From Nitrospirota bacterium (GTDB lineage: Bacteria > Nitrospirota > UBA9217), in assembly GCA_013334545.1 (NCBI GenBank), contig JAAXXJ010000021.1, positions 1 to 20,610 on the forward strand: a DNA stretch of 20,610 nt, read 5' to 3'. The position numbers were made by a program, and so were the translations under genes. The notes beneath the pieces are model-generated. The model made no database searches. It was given only the letters and a program-made list of their open reading frames with translations, and had not been told where the DNA came from. Shown piece by piece: positions 7,063 to 16,131 of this stretch (its first letter is position 1; every line of letters starts with the position of its first letter).

Positions 7063-7776
7063 ATGAATGCGACCCTGAACGCCGACATTAAACTTAGCGT
7101 CATCATCCCCTGTTATAACGAAAAAGATTCGATCAAAGATATTGTCAATGCGGTCCGTTCATCTCCTATTGAACGCAAAGAGATCATCATCGTAGATGAC
7201 TGCTCGACGGATGGCACTATTGATACACTTACGACAACAATTGCTCCTCTTGCTGATAAAATAATTTTCCATAAACGCAATCAGGGCAAAGGCGCTGCTT
7301 TGCGTACAGGCATTACCGCAGCGACTGGCGATATTGTCATTATTCAGGATGCTGACCTCGAATATGACCCCCAGGAGTACCCTCTGCTGTTGGAGCCGAT
7401 TCTTATGGGGAAGGCCGATGTGGTCTTCGGCTCGCGGTTCATGGGAAGTAGGCCGCACCGCGTTCTGTATTACTGGCACTCTCTAGGAAACTGGGTACTA
7501 ACGACGCTGTCGAATATGTTTACGAATATCAACCTCACGGACATGGAGACTGGTTACAAAGTATTCAGACGTGAGATCATTCAAAACATAACAATCGAGG
7601 AGGACCGCTTCGGGTTCGAGCCTGAGATAACGGCAAAGATCGCGAAAATGGGCTGCCGGATTTATGAAGTGGGCATTTCCTATTATGGAAGAAAGTATTC
7701 GGAAGGAAAGAAGATAGGATGGAAAGACGGATTTCGCGCCATTTACTGCATAGTGAAGTATAACCTCTTACGGTAG
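7063..7776 (+). CDS. Family 2 glycosyltransferase, polyprenyl-phosphate sugar synthase type
   Basis: The 237-residue product is a complete GT-A fold: LSVIIPCYNE (11-20), IIIVDDCSTDGT (41-52), NQGKGAALRTGI (73-84), a DAD metal-binding motif (96-98), FGSRF (122-126) and TDMETGYKVFRR (159-170). This is the pattern of dolichol- or undecaprenyl-phosphate mannose/glucose synthases, which load a nucleotide sugar onto a lipid carrier at the cytoplasmic face. It lacks the C-terminal membrane helices of GtrB/DPM1-long forms, so it resembles the short soluble class. AGGA lies about 8 bases before the ATG. A lipid-linked sugar made here could feed the GT-C-like membrane proteins downstream (inference). 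Confidence 0.92.
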   Translation: MNATLNADIKLSVIIPCYNEKDSIKDIVNAVRSSPIERKEIIIVDDCSTDGTIDTLTTTIAPLADKIIFHKRNQGKGAALRTGITAATGDIVIIQDADLEYDPQEYPLLLEPILMGKADVVFGSRFMGSRPHRVLYYWHSLGNWVLTTLSNMFTNINLTDMETGYKVFRREIIQNITIEEDRFGFEPEITAKIAKMGCRIYEVGISYYGRKYSEGKKIGWKDGFRAIYCIVKYNLLR

Positions 7777-7820
7777 CCATTTCGAAGAGGATATCCGGTA
7801 AACAGCTGCAAGGACGAACA

Positions 7821-8567
7821 ATGCTTCATCAGAAGAAAATCATCGTAGTCATGCCGGCCTATAACGCATCCAAGACCCTGGAGATGACCTTCAACGAGAT
7901 TCCGCTGGACGTCGTGGATGAGGTGATCCTGGTCGACGATGCGAGTCGGGACGACACCGCGGCCAAGGCACAGGAGCTCGGCATTCATACGATCATCCAT
8001 GGTGAGAACCGCGGGTACGGTGGCAATCAGAAGACGTGCTATGCGGAGGCATTATCAAAAGGGGCCGATGTGGTGATCATGGTCCACCCTGATTACCAAT
8101 ATTCTCCCCGCCTGATCACGGCAATGGCATCCATGGTTGTATCCGGACACTATGATGTGGTTCTTGCGTCGCGGATCCTCGGCGGGCAAGCGCTCAAAGG
8201 CGGGATGCCCGTGTACAAATATATTGCGAATCGGTTTCTCACGCTTGCAGAGAATCTGGCCCTCGGCGTGAAACTGTCGGAATACCATACCGGATACCGG
8301 GCATTCAGCCGCAGAGTCATCGAAACACTGCCGTTGGAAGCGAACTCCGATGATTTCGTATTTGACAACGAAATGCTCGCTCAAACCGTCTATTTCGGAT
8401 TCCAGATCGGCGAGATCAGCTGCCCGACGAAGTATTTCGAGGACGCATCCTCGATCAATTTCCGGAGAAGCGTCACGTACGGATTCGGCGTTCTTACCAC
8501 ATCTCTGAAGTTCCTGTTGCAAAAATGGGGTATCGCGAAGTCACCTCTTTTCGCAGAAAAAAGCTGA
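7821..8567 (+). CDS. Family 2 glycosyltransferase
   Basis: The 248-residue product has a GT-A core: IIVVMPAYNASKTL (7-20), EVILVDDASRDDT (34-46), GENRGYGGNQKTCY (61-74), and an HPDYQY segment (89-94) in place of the classic DxD, with D91 as the likely metal ligand. ASRILGG (116-122) and EYHTGYRAFSRRV (154-166) follow. This subgroup is related to, but distinct from, the polyprenyl-phosphate synthase at 7063-7776. AAGGACG lies 6-8 bases before the ATG, an excellent start. The spacing of 44 bases from the previous gene fits one transcript. Donor and acceptor cannot be read from the sequence. Confidence 0.9.
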   Translation: MLHQKKIIVVMPAYNASKTLEMTFNEIPLDVVDEVILVDDASRDDTAAKAQELGIHTIIHGENRGYGGNQKTCYAEALSKGADVVIMVHPDYQYSPRLITAMASMVVSGHYDVVLASRILGGQALKGGMPVYKYIANRFLTLAENLALGVKLSEYHTGYRAFSRRVIETLPLEANSDDFVFDNEMLAQTVYFGFQIGEISCPTKYFEDASSINFRRSVTYGFGVLTTSLKFLLQKWGIAKSPLFAEKS

Positions 8568-8776
8568 ATAAGCGCGCAGAGTGTTGATTTATAATCTCCG
8601 TGTCCTTGTAAACGAGCTCATGCCGAGGTGGTTTGCATCGGAAAAGACAGTTTTATGTCGTTGATATTCCAAGGACGAGGTGATAGGCTGCCCCATAGTG
8701 TTCAATATTATTCCGGGATCATGTCTGTGGTAGAACACACCTCCGGAAGAAATATCGATTTTTTGATCAACCCGCA

Positions 8777-11182
8777 ATGAACAGAACATTAAACGAACGA
8801 AATTCTCCTTGGTCCCAAAGTCTTTTATTGATAGTTCAAAAGCGAAAGACTTCACTCCTCTGGGCTTCAGCGGTGGCGGTCGGGGCTATCGTCCCTGCAG
8901 TGCTGATACTCCTCTCTGGTCATACCCTGATTTGGCGGGATACCTCTAAGCTCTTTCAACCTATCCGGCCTCTTGTAGTAGAAGCGTTAAGGAGCTTTCA
9001 ACTCCCTCTCTGGAATCCTCATGAAGCCCTCGGCATCCCGCTCTTCGCGCAAATGATGCATGGCGTTCTTCATCCGATTTCGTTGATAGGGGCTTTTGCA
9101 TTCCCCCACGCGGGACTGGATGTCTTCATTCTCATATATATAGCGGTTGCGGCTGTTGGCAGTGCGTTGCTGGCGCGAGTTCTTGGTGTATCATGGGGAT
9201 CTGCAGCTGTCGCGGGCCTTGGCTATGGCCTCTCGGGATACGTACTGGGGATGGGCTCGATCATCCAGTATCTCGGCGCGGCTGCGACCGCTCCGTGGGC
9301 TCTTATCGGACTGCGAATGGCAGGTGAAGGGCGGCGCTTTGGGATCGTGGCCGCCGCATCCGCTCTTGCCGTTCTCCATTTTGCCGGAGACCCTCAGTGG
9401 ACGATCACGGTCATACTGCTGGGCACTGCATTGGCGATGGACGCAGGCGGTATGCGGGGACTGAGAAACGCAGTGATCGGGGCTGTTGTCGGGACCGCAC
9501 TTGCGGGCATCCAGCTGATACCGACGATGGCGTATATCCGGGAAACGTCTCGTGCCATGGGGCTTGACAGCCTTGACCGCTTGCAATGGGCGCTTGCACC
9601 ATGGCGCATCATCGAATTTATCGTCCCCGGCTTTTTCGGCGGTCCCGGAGCGGGCTTGGAAAAATGGCCGGTCTTCATGATGCTCGGCGGGCACATCCAG
9701 CGCGGCTTCGAAATGCCTTTTGTGCCGAGCGTCTATGTTGGAACGGGTGTCCTGCTCCTGGCGGTAGGGGGATGCGTACATTCTCGCCTGACGCGTATCG
9801 TGGGCATTGCGTTTCTGATTTCGCTGTGGCTCGCTCTCGGAATCAACGCAGGAGCTGAACAGCTTCTGCATCCCATTCCTGTCTGGGGCAAGTTCCGTTA
9901 TGCGGAAAAGATGGTCGGCCCTCTGACGCTCTGTCTTTCGGTCCTTGCCGCGTTCGGCTCCGAACGGTTGTCCCATCTGCCCTCACGGTCGTGGGCCGTC
10001 CTCCCGGGGGTCGCAGGTGTAACGGCATTGTCATTGGCGCTGTTCTTGGCGCGTTGGCAGGGTTACGACAGGTCATTCATGGATGCGGTAGCACGGGAAG
10101 CGGCGCCATATGCCCAGCATAATCTGATGATCGGTCTTGTTCATGCAGGCCTGACCTTCCTGGCCTTTGCATGCCTTGTTGCCGTCGTTCGGCGCAGACC
10201 TCAATTCAGCGCCTCTTTCACCGCGGCAGCCGCGGGACTCGTCTTTTTCCAACTGTCCTTTGCTACACCGTTCGCCCTGCACGTGGGCGACCGAAGTGTC
10301 CGGGATGATCGCCCATTGTCAGAGATCCTACATGCCGGAGAACTTCCTCGGATAGCAACGCCCATTGAGCAGAATTATCTTTACCCCGCAGGGCTCAATG
10401 ACTTCGACGCGCAGATCGGGGCCCAATCGCATCTTGGAGCACCCGCCTACAATGTGCCTTCACGCATTGACCAATTTAATACCTACACCGGACTTCGCCC
10501 CCGTCGTCATGATGATCTCCTGCGCACGTTCTCGGAAATGTTTGGTTTTGATTCCCCGATTGCTTTCCGGCGATATGCCATAACACATATGATCATCAAG
10601 GACCCGTACTTTCCCGAGGAGGCAGAAGTCGCAAAGGCAGCGAGTGCGGAGGGCGTCAAGGTATTGGAAAACCAAGAATGGGGATTTACGGGTTGGAAGG
10701 TACCACATCGTCCATGGGCCTTTTTTGCGCAACAGGTTGCACTCGTACCAGGTGAAAAGGAAGCACTCAATACGCTGGTTCAAACGCTGGCCAGGGCAGA
10801 ATCAACGGTGGTTCTCGAGGGGGCGCCGCAGCCGCAAGTCTTGGGTGCCGGACAGGTTCTGAAGACCGTCCGCAACAGCAACTGGCTGCGCATTGACGCT
10901 ACTTCTCCGAGCGACAGCATTCTTGTCGTGAATGATTCCTTCTGGCCTGGCTGGATCGCAACGATCGACGGCAAGGAAGTGCCCATATGGCGCGCAGATT
11001 TCCTGGTTCGTGCGGTACCCTGGCCTGCGGGTCGGCATGTGCTCGAGATGAAGTACGAGCCGCCGGAGGTGAGAACCGGATGGCTCGTCAGCCTGACGGG
11101 AGCTCTTGCATTGGGTGTTTTGTTGGCTATAGAATGGCGACGTAAAGGATCAGCAGCACTGATGCATGGACAAAAAATGTAA
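8777..11182 (+). CDS. YfhO-like polytopic membrane protein (predicted GT-C glycosyltransferase)
   Basis: The 801-residue product has an N-terminal membrane segment (about 29-50), a loop with WRDTSKLF and LPLWNPHEALGIPLFA, many further membrane segments to about residue 500, and a large soluble domain (about 500-765). That domain ends in the sequence typical of the YfhO/DUF6044-like family (NDSFWPGWIATIDGKEVPI, RAVPWPAGRHVLEMKY), followed by a last membrane helix and a short basic tail. YfhO is linked to glycosylation of lipoteichoic acid in Gram-positives; Gram-negative relatives are predicted lipid-linked-sugar transferases. No clear ribosome site precedes the ATG at 8777, and the 209-base gap before it may hold a promoter. 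The family call is good; the acceptor is unknown. Confidence 0.8.
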   Translation: MNRTLNERNSPWSQSLLLIVQKRKTSLLWASAVAVGAIVPAVLILLSGHTLIWRDTSKLFQPIRPLVVEALRSFQLPLWNPHEALGIPLFAQMMHGVLHPISLIGAFAFPHAGLDVFILIYIAVAAVGSALLARVLGVSWGSAAVAGLGYGLSGYVLGMGSIIQYLGAAATAPWALIGLRMAGEGRRFGIVAAASALAVLHFAGDPQWTITVILLGTALAMDAGGMRGLRNAVIGAVVGTALAGIQLIPTMAYIRETSRAMGLDSLDRLQWALAPWRIIEFIVPGFFGGPGAGLEKWPVFMMLGGHIQRGFEMPFVPSVYVGTGVLLLAVGGCVHSRLTRIVGIAFLISLWLALGINAGAEQLLHPIPVWGKFRYAEKMVGPLTLCLSVLAAFGSERLSHLPSRSWAVLPGVAGVTALSLALFLARWQGYDRSFMDAVAREAAPYAQHNLMIGLVHAGLTFLAFACLVAVVRRRPQFSASFTAAAAGLVFFQLSFATPFALHVGDRSVRDDRPLSEILHAGELPRIATPIEQNYLYPAGLNDFDAQIGAQSHLGAPAYNVPSRIDQFNTYTGLRPRRHDDLLRTFSEMFGFDSPIAFRRYAITHMIIKDPYFPEEAEVAKAASAEGVKVLENQEWGFTGWKVPHRPWAFFAQQVALVPGEKEALNTLVQTLARAESTVVLEGAPQPQVLGAGQVLKTVRNSNWLRIDATSPSDSILVVNDSFWPGWIATIDGKEVPIWRADFLVRAVPWPAGRHVLEMKYEPPEVRTGWLVSLTGALALGVLLAIEWRRKGSAALMHGQKM

Positions 11183-11222
11183 ACGCATCGCTTTCACTAT
11201 TTCTCGTAAGGACTGGTCCTGA

Positions 11223-12377
11223 ATGACCAAGCATATCCCCAAGATGAGAGACAAATTGAATGCGGCCGTCGCCCAGAGTATGAATGTTACGAATAATGAT
11301 ATGACATCTCGGTGGACTATCATTGCCTGGACTCTCGTTTTCCTTGCGCTTATAGGTCTTCTTCAATTTTCTATTCCTTATCCCCAGGAAGATGATACTG
11401 CATATCATTTCGCCGTTGGACAGCTGATCAAAAAGCACGGCATACTTCATAATTTCCCGTGGACCCCATTCAGTTGGCAGAACGACCACTATGCCGATAA
11501 AGAGCTTTTATTTCACCTGCTATTCACAGTATTAGGGGGGGTGGGATTTATAACAGCCGAAAGGATTGTAGGGATAGTTGCCGGTACCGCAATACTCACA
11601 AGCCTCTATTTTGTCCTCCGTGCCGAGCGTGTCAAATTTGCAGGTATATGGGCACTTTTACCCCTGGCGTCCAGTGCATTTGTTTTTCGCTTCGCTCTCG
11701 TCAGACCGCATTTACTTTCAATTGCCCTGTCCATACTCCTACTTTGGGCTTTATCTCGCGATAAATTGCGCTATACAGCGATTATTGCGGCACTCTATCC
11801 ATTAACGTATGTAGCCTTTTGGCAGATACCGCTTATTCTTCTCTTTGCTGTTGAATCTGCTCGGATTCTATCAGGCGAGCCGATGCGCTGGAGGCCTGCA
11901 TTTACCGTCTTGGCCGGTCTTGTTGTTGGTATAGCTGTACACCCAAACACCTTCAACCTCATCCAAATAAATTTGATTCACATGGCTGATATTCTCTTCC
12001 GAGGCGCATGGGGCGAAAAGGAAGGCATCAATTTGGCCCTAGAGTTCAAGCCATACTCTGTTGAAGAATGGGGAAGGTTTTTAGTTATCACAGTACTTTC
12101 GACGGCAGCGGCTTGTGTTATTGCATGGAAGCAACGTCACAAGAGTTCGCTGCACCTCGCTTTTGCTATTGCCGCTCTTCTTTTTGGCCTTCTTACACTT
12201 ATGACATACAGATTCATTGAATATTTTGTCCCACTATCAGTTTTGGCACTTGCAATGTCAATGAGCACTCAAGAAAAAGGACTAGTCGCCCCAATGATCC
12301 TCATGTTGTCACTCGCGTACGCACTCGTACTCGGGACAGCACCATATATACACAGCGACATAAATAATTGCGCATGA
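11223..12377 (+). pseudogene. Polytopic membrane protein, 5' part, cut by IS630-type insertion
   Basis: The first 380 codons encode a multi-pass membrane protein: a helix at about 33-55, an acidic loop PYPQEDDTAYHFAVG, then many helices, including VRPHLLSIALSILLLWALS. The reading frame enters the IS at 12363 and stops at TGA 12375-12377, so the last five codons (NNCA and stop) belong to the IS end. AAGGAC about 12 bases upstream supports the ATG. The matching C-terminal domain lies beyond the IS at 13456-13872. Together they would make a protein of about 520 residues resembling GT-C-type membrane proteins with a soluble C-terminal domain. The truncated product might still be made, but it lacks that domain. 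No precise family name is offered. Confidence 0.75.
12361..12362. repeat. TA target duplication, left copy
   Basis: TA directly precedes the left inverted repeat and matches TA at 13453-13454. IS630-family elements insert at TA and duplicate it. Confidence 0.7.
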
Positions 12378-12382
12378 GCTTC
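12363..12382 (+). repeat. Left terminal inverted repeat of IS630-type element
   Basis: AATAATTGCGCATGAGCTTC matches the reverse complement of 13433-13452 at 16 of 20 bases, including an uninterrupted ATTGCGCAT core. Confidence 0.8.
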
Positions 12383-12396
12383 TATTCTGATATACT
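12368..12396 (+). promoter_or_regulatory. Candidate transposase promoter
   Basis: TTGCGC (12368-12373), a 17-base spacer and TATACT (12391-12396). The -35 box lies within the terminal repeat, a common arrangement in insertion sequences that lets transposase binding repress its own gene. Confidence 0.5.
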
Positions 12397-12416
12397 CTCT
12401 GCAGAAAGGGGGTATT

Positions 12417-13455
12417 ATGCGCAAACTCGAAATTAAAGAAGCAGACATCATGCGAATCTCGGTGCAACAGGAAATTTTGCGATCCGATGAGTCTCGATAT
12501 GATCATAAGCTTCATGGTATTCTCTTGGTAAGCTCTGGATACAGCAGCACCGAAGTCGCAAAACTTTTCGGGCACAGTCCGCGAACCGTACAATACTGGG
12601 TCCATCGCTTTGAGCAAAGCGGTTTTGCCGGTCTGCAAGAGATTCAACGGCCGGGCCGCCCAACTGTCTTGGACTCTGGCATCCAAAAGCGTGTCGGGCG
12701 TGATCTGCGTCGCTCTCCGCGCGATTTGGGCTACTCTCAAAATTTGTGGGATGGAAAGCTCCTGAGTCATCATCTCTCCCAACAGTTTGGGGTAAATATC
12801 GGCGTTCGACAATGCCAGCGGTTATTCCACCAGTTGGGATTCCGCCGGAGAAAACCTCGCCCTGTTATTGCGCAAGCTGATCCTGTGGCTCAGCGAAATT
12901 TTAAAAAAACTGCGGTGTCTGGCGCTTAAAAACGATATTGACCTCTGGTTTGAAGATGAGTGCCATTTCCAGCAGCATGGGTCGCGATGCGCCATGTGGA
13001 TACCACCGGAAGAGATTGACCCCATCGTTCTGCATGCACCTACTCGAAAGAGTATTGGCGTCTTCGGGGCTGTTCGCAGTGGAGATGGGTACTTAGTCGT
13101 AAATCGTGAGAAGAAGTTTGATGCCATGACCTTTCTCTCGTTTTTGCAAAAGTTGATACGCCATCGTCGGCAAGGCCGGAAAATGATTGTTGTCCTGGAT
13201 AACGCTCGCTGGCATCACGCTAAACTTTTGAAACCCTGGCTTCGCAAGCACCGGCATATATTGAAACTTGTTTTTCTGCCGCCATATAGCCCTGAGCTAA
13301 ACAGCGCGGAACGAGTATGGAAACTGACACGGACTCTCTGTACTCATAATCGTTACTTCGCCGAGATTGAACAGCTTATCCAAGCCGTATCTGACCAGTT
13401 TGAAACATGGCGCAAGCCGAATAATACGCTTCGGAGGTTATGCGCAATCATTTAA
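12417..13455 (+). CDS. IS630-family transposase, two frames joined at an A7 run
   Basis: Frame one (12417-12929) encodes an N-terminal helix-turn-helix region (about 30-66, including SSTEVAKLFGHSPRTVQYWV) and a GRP linker. The second frame carries the DDE catalytic core: D in FEDECHF (codon 12955), D in VLDNARWHH (13198) and E in NSAERVW (13309), 37 codons after the second D. Homology passes from frame one to the second frame at the seven A of 12903-12909 (after TTTT), needing a net +1 shift. This could be transcriptional slippage, programmed frameshifting or an inactivating one-base insertion. All catalytic residues are present, so activity depends on that shift. The stop TAA (13453-13455) uses the target TA. 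Confidence 0.85.
13433..13452 (-). repeat. Right terminal inverted repeat of IS630-type element
   Basis: Reverse complement AATGATTGCGCATAACCTCC matches the left end at 16 of 20 positions. It overlaps the last codons of the transposase gene. Confidence 0.8.
13453..13454. repeat. TA target duplication, right copy
   Basis: TA directly follows the right inverted repeat and matches 12361-12362. It also provides the first two bases of the transposase stop codon. Confidence 0.7.
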
Positions 13456-13872
13456 GACGCTGTGTATAAAATATTATTTTCACTCGAAACGAAGAACGCG
13501 TATATTGAGCCTAACACTGCTAAATATTTCAGTCAGCAAATTCCGTTGGGCGAACAGATTTTCACAACCAGTTGGGACTACACAGGCAATTTAATGCTCA
13601 CACTGCCTGAGCGGCACTTTATCGTAGCAGCTGACCCGACTTTGTTCTATAAAGCAAACCCATCACTTTATACTATCTGGTACAACATGGTTTTGATCGG
13701 GCCTGCTGATTCGGCAGAGCTTGTTCGCAGGTTGTTCAAAAGCAGGTTCGTCATCTCGCGTAATTACCATGAGTATCTGCATTTCTTTGACGCGTTGCGA
13801 TCTGATCCATGGACCAAGCTCGTGTATGCTGATGAGCGATGGGTATTGTATGATTTAGGGCAGCATCATTGA
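13456..13872 (+). pseudogene. Membrane protein, 3' part beyond the IS (soluble C-terminal domain)
   Basis: The frame is open from 13456, and a GTG at 13462 is the first possible start. The 136 or so residues form a soluble domain with GEQIFTTSWDYTGNLMLTLP, IVAADPTLFYKANPSLYTIW and SDPWTKLVYADERWVLYDLG. This is the pattern seen at the C-terminus of large membrane proteins of the same kind as the upstream fragment. There is no convincing ribosome site and no signal peptide. It is best read as the severed end of the gene starting at 11223. Removing the IS and one TA leaves the halves one base out of frame, so an extra indel seems to have occurred. Confidence 0.7.
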
Positions 13873-13899
13873 ACAGATTTCAAGCAGAAATCGAAGAGT

Positions 13900-16008
13900 A
13901 TGGACGTTTACATGGATAAAATCCTAAAATACAAATTATTCATTGCATGTTCCGTTGCGGTCGTCACCTTTATTGTTTTTCTTCCGGCGCTCCAGAATGG
14001 ATTTATTACAAACTGGGATGATGATGCATATGTGTATGAGAATTCCTTCATACGTTCTCCTGATATGCGCTTGTTGAAATCGGCGTTTTGCGGTTTTCAC
14101 GCAGCTAACTGGCATCCCCTCACATGGCTATCCCATGCACTGGACTACGCCCTTTCAGGCTTGAATCCCCGGGGGCATCATCTGACAAACAATATTTTGC
14201 ACGCGCTGAACACCGCTGTTGTGGTCTACCTGGTGATGACGTTGATGGCGGTTTTCAAAAGGAATGAAGAAAATACGTGGGCATCACCATCATTTATCCC
14301 TGACCGCATGATAGGGATAACGGGGGCGGTAACCGGGTTGTTGTTCGGTCTTCACCCGCTGCATGTGGAATCTGTTGCATGGATCGCGGAAAGAAAGGAT
14401 GTTCTGTGTGCCTTCTTCTTCCTGCTCGCCCTGTTGATGTATGTGGGATATGCGGATGCAGCAATAGGACGCGGACGGCCCTTTCTCAATAAGCGATACC
14501 TGCTCTCCCTCGGCTTCTTCGCCCCTGCTCTGATGAGCAAGCCGATGGCAGTCACCCTTCCCTTCGTTCTGCTGATCTTCGACTGGTACCCTTTTAGGCG
14601 GATCCGGTCTCTCAAGACATTGCGGATGGCATCCTTTGAAAAGCTCCCGTTCCTTGTGCTATCCCTCATTACATCGATCCTGACAATTTTTGCGCAAAAA
14701 GCGGGCGGGGCCATGAAATCCATAGAGGCGATTCCCTTTGCATCACGGCTGATGGTTGCAGCCAAATCCCTGATCGCTTATCTGGTAAAGATGCTGGTGC
14801 CTGCAAATTTGGTCCCTTACTATCCCTACCCGAAGGACACGTCGATTTTCTCATTCGAATATTTTGTCCCGATGGTCCTTGTGGTGGGAATAACCGCAGC
14901 CTGCATCGTGTTGAAAAACAGATACGGATTATTGGTTTCGGCCTGGAGTTACTATATGATAACCCTTCTCCCTGTTCTGGGTATCATGCAGGTGGGAGAC
15001 CAGTCCATGGCTGACCGGTATACCTATTTGCCCAGTCTCGGCCCATTTCTTGTCATTGGCGTGATCGCGGGAAATTTCTATGAAAAAGGATCAATTTCCA
15101 ATCGGTGGGGAACACTGTCGAAAATGGCCGTTCTTTTTGTTGCGATGACCACACTGGTGGCCCTATCCTATGTGACTCGAAAGCAAATAGGGATATGGAA
15201 GAATGGCATCATATTTTGGAATTACGTCATTGAAAAAGAACCTGAAAGAACGTCTCTTGCTCGCATGAATCTAGGCAATGCATACTCATCCAACGGGCAA
15301 ATTGATCTGGCGATAGAACAATACCAGATCGTATTACGGCTGAAACCGGACGACGCAAAGACCCATAATAACCTTGGTAATGCATACTCATCGAAGGGAT
15401 TCGTAGATCTGGCGATAGGACACTATCAGACCGCGTTACGGCTGAAACCGGACGACGCAAAGATCCATAATAACCTTGGCAATGCCTACTCATCGAAGGG
15501 ATTATTAGATATGGCGATAGAACAGTACCGGATTGCATTGCGTCTGAAGCCTGAGTATGCAGAGGCGTACTATCATCTTGGCAACGCATACTTATCGAAG
15601 GGGCTGGTAGATCTGGCAATAGAACAATACCGAATGGCATTACGTCTGCAGTCGGATTACGCAGTTGCGTATAATAATCTCGGTGCAGCGTACTTGTCGA
15701 AGGGGCTTGGGGGTCTGGCGATAGAACAATACGAGATCGCATTACGCCTGAAGCCTGATGACGCAGTGGCGCATTATAATCTCGGTGTTGCCTATGCAGC
15801 GAAGGGGCAAGTGGATCTGGCGATACGACAGTACCAGAACGCATTACAGCTGAAGCCCGATTACGCAGAGGCGCATTTTAACCTTGGATTCATTTACCTG
15901 AACAATGGCTCTCCAGAGAAGGCGAGGACAGAATTTGAATTGGGATTAAAAAGCAAGCCAGATTACTCTGTGGCACGAAAAATTCTAGACTCCATGAATT
16001 CAAAGTGA
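13900..16008 (+). CDS. TMTC-like membrane protein with seven TPRs (paralogue 1)
   Basis: The 702-residue product has an N-terminal membrane helix (about 12-30), a loop with NWDDDAYV (D40-D42), then HAANWHPLTWLSHALDY, HHLTNNILHALN and HPLHVESVAWIAERKDVL, and further helices to about residue 430 including MADRYTYLPSLGP. Seven TPR units follow (about 457-694). This layout matches bacterial relatives of eukaryotic TMTC O-mannosyltransferases, GT-C enzymes in which an Asp pair in the first non-cytoplasmic loop is catalytic. The sugar donor would be lipid-linked (inference). ATG 13900 has a poor ribosome site; ATG 13912 is an alternative. It begins 27 bases after the severed membrane protein fragment. 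Activity in bacteria is mostly untested, so 'TMTC-like' describes resemblance only. Confidence 0.82.
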   Translation: MDVYMDKILKYKLFIACSVAVVTFIVFLPALQNGFITNWDDDAYVYENSFIRSPDMRLLKSAFCGFHAANWHPLTWLSHALDYALSGLNPRGHHLTNNILHALNTAVVVYLVMTLMAVFKRNEENTWASPSFIPDRMIGITGAVTGLLFGLHPLHVESVAWIAERKDVLCAFFFLLALLMYVGYADAAIGRGRPFLNKRYLLSLGFFAPALMSKPMAVTLPFVLLIFDWYPFRRIRSLKTLRMASFEKLPFLVLSLITSILTIFAQKAGGAMKSIEAIPFASRLMVAAKSLIAYLVKMLVPANLVPYYPYPKDTSIFSFEYFVPMVLVVGITAACIVLKNRYGLLVSAWSYYMITLLPVLGIMQVGDQSMADRYTYLPSLGPFLVIGVIAGNFYEKGSISNRWGTLSKMAVLFVAMTTLVALSYVTRKQIGIWKNGIIFWNYVIEKEPERTSLARMNLGNAYSSNGQIDLAIEQYQIVLRLKPDDAKTHNNLGNAYSSKGFVDLAIGHYQTALRLKPDDAKIHNNLGNAYSSKGLLDMAIEQYRIALRLKPEYAEAYYHLGNAYLSKGLVDLAIEQYRMALRLQSDYAVAYNNLGAAYLSKGLGGLAIEQYEIALRLKPDDAVAHYNLGVAYAAKGQVDLAIRQYQNALQLKPDYAEAHFNLGFIYLNNGSPEKARTEFELGLKSKPDYSVARKILDSMNSK
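15268..15981 (+). repeat. Seven tandem 102-base TPR-coding units
   Basis: Units start at 15268, 15370, 15472, 15574, 15676, 15778 and 15880, an exact 102-base (34-codon) period beginning at the N/H-L-G of each TPR. The second halves of units 1 and 2 share a 28-base identical run and then another 15 identical bases after one mismatch. Later units are more diverged. This points to recent expansion by recombination or slippage of the first units. Confidence 0.85.
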
Positions 16009-16131
16009 ACCACGCCGTTCCCGGCAGCTTGTCAGATAAACCTTGTTTCGTGTCATTGCATGGGATGCACATGATCGGACGTTCAAGCAAACAGTGAATT
16101 TTGCCAAGGACGAAGGTATCCAAAACAAACC

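Larger units (their letters stand above)
12363..13452 (+). mobile_element. IS630-family insertion sequence, 1090 bp
   Basis: The element is bounded by imperfect inverted repeats (12363-12382 and 13433-13452, 16 of 20 positions matching) flanked by TA on both sides, the hallmark of the IS630/Tc1-mariner superfamily. It carries one transposase split between two frames. It interrupts a polytopic membrane protein gene. A promoter-like TTGCGC, 17-base spacer, TATACT (12368-12396) starts inside the left repeat, and AAAGGGGG (12405-12412) precedes the ATG. The boundaries are deduced from sequence alone, without a second copy in the window to confirm them. Confidence 0.85.

Noticed and set aside
8590..8595. 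Perfect -10 hexamer TATAAT before the YfhO-like gene
   Set aside because: No -35 box or TG extension at proper spacing; it may be chance, though a promoter in this gap is still possible.
15227..15844. 205-codon minus-strand frame with repeated residues opposite the TPR region
   Set aside because: It is the antisense reflection of the 102-base TPR repeats; the plus-strand protein explains it fully.
15268..15981. CRISPR-like array because of regular spacing
   Set aside because: The 102-base period is in phase with TPR codons and has no short conserved repeat with unique spacers.
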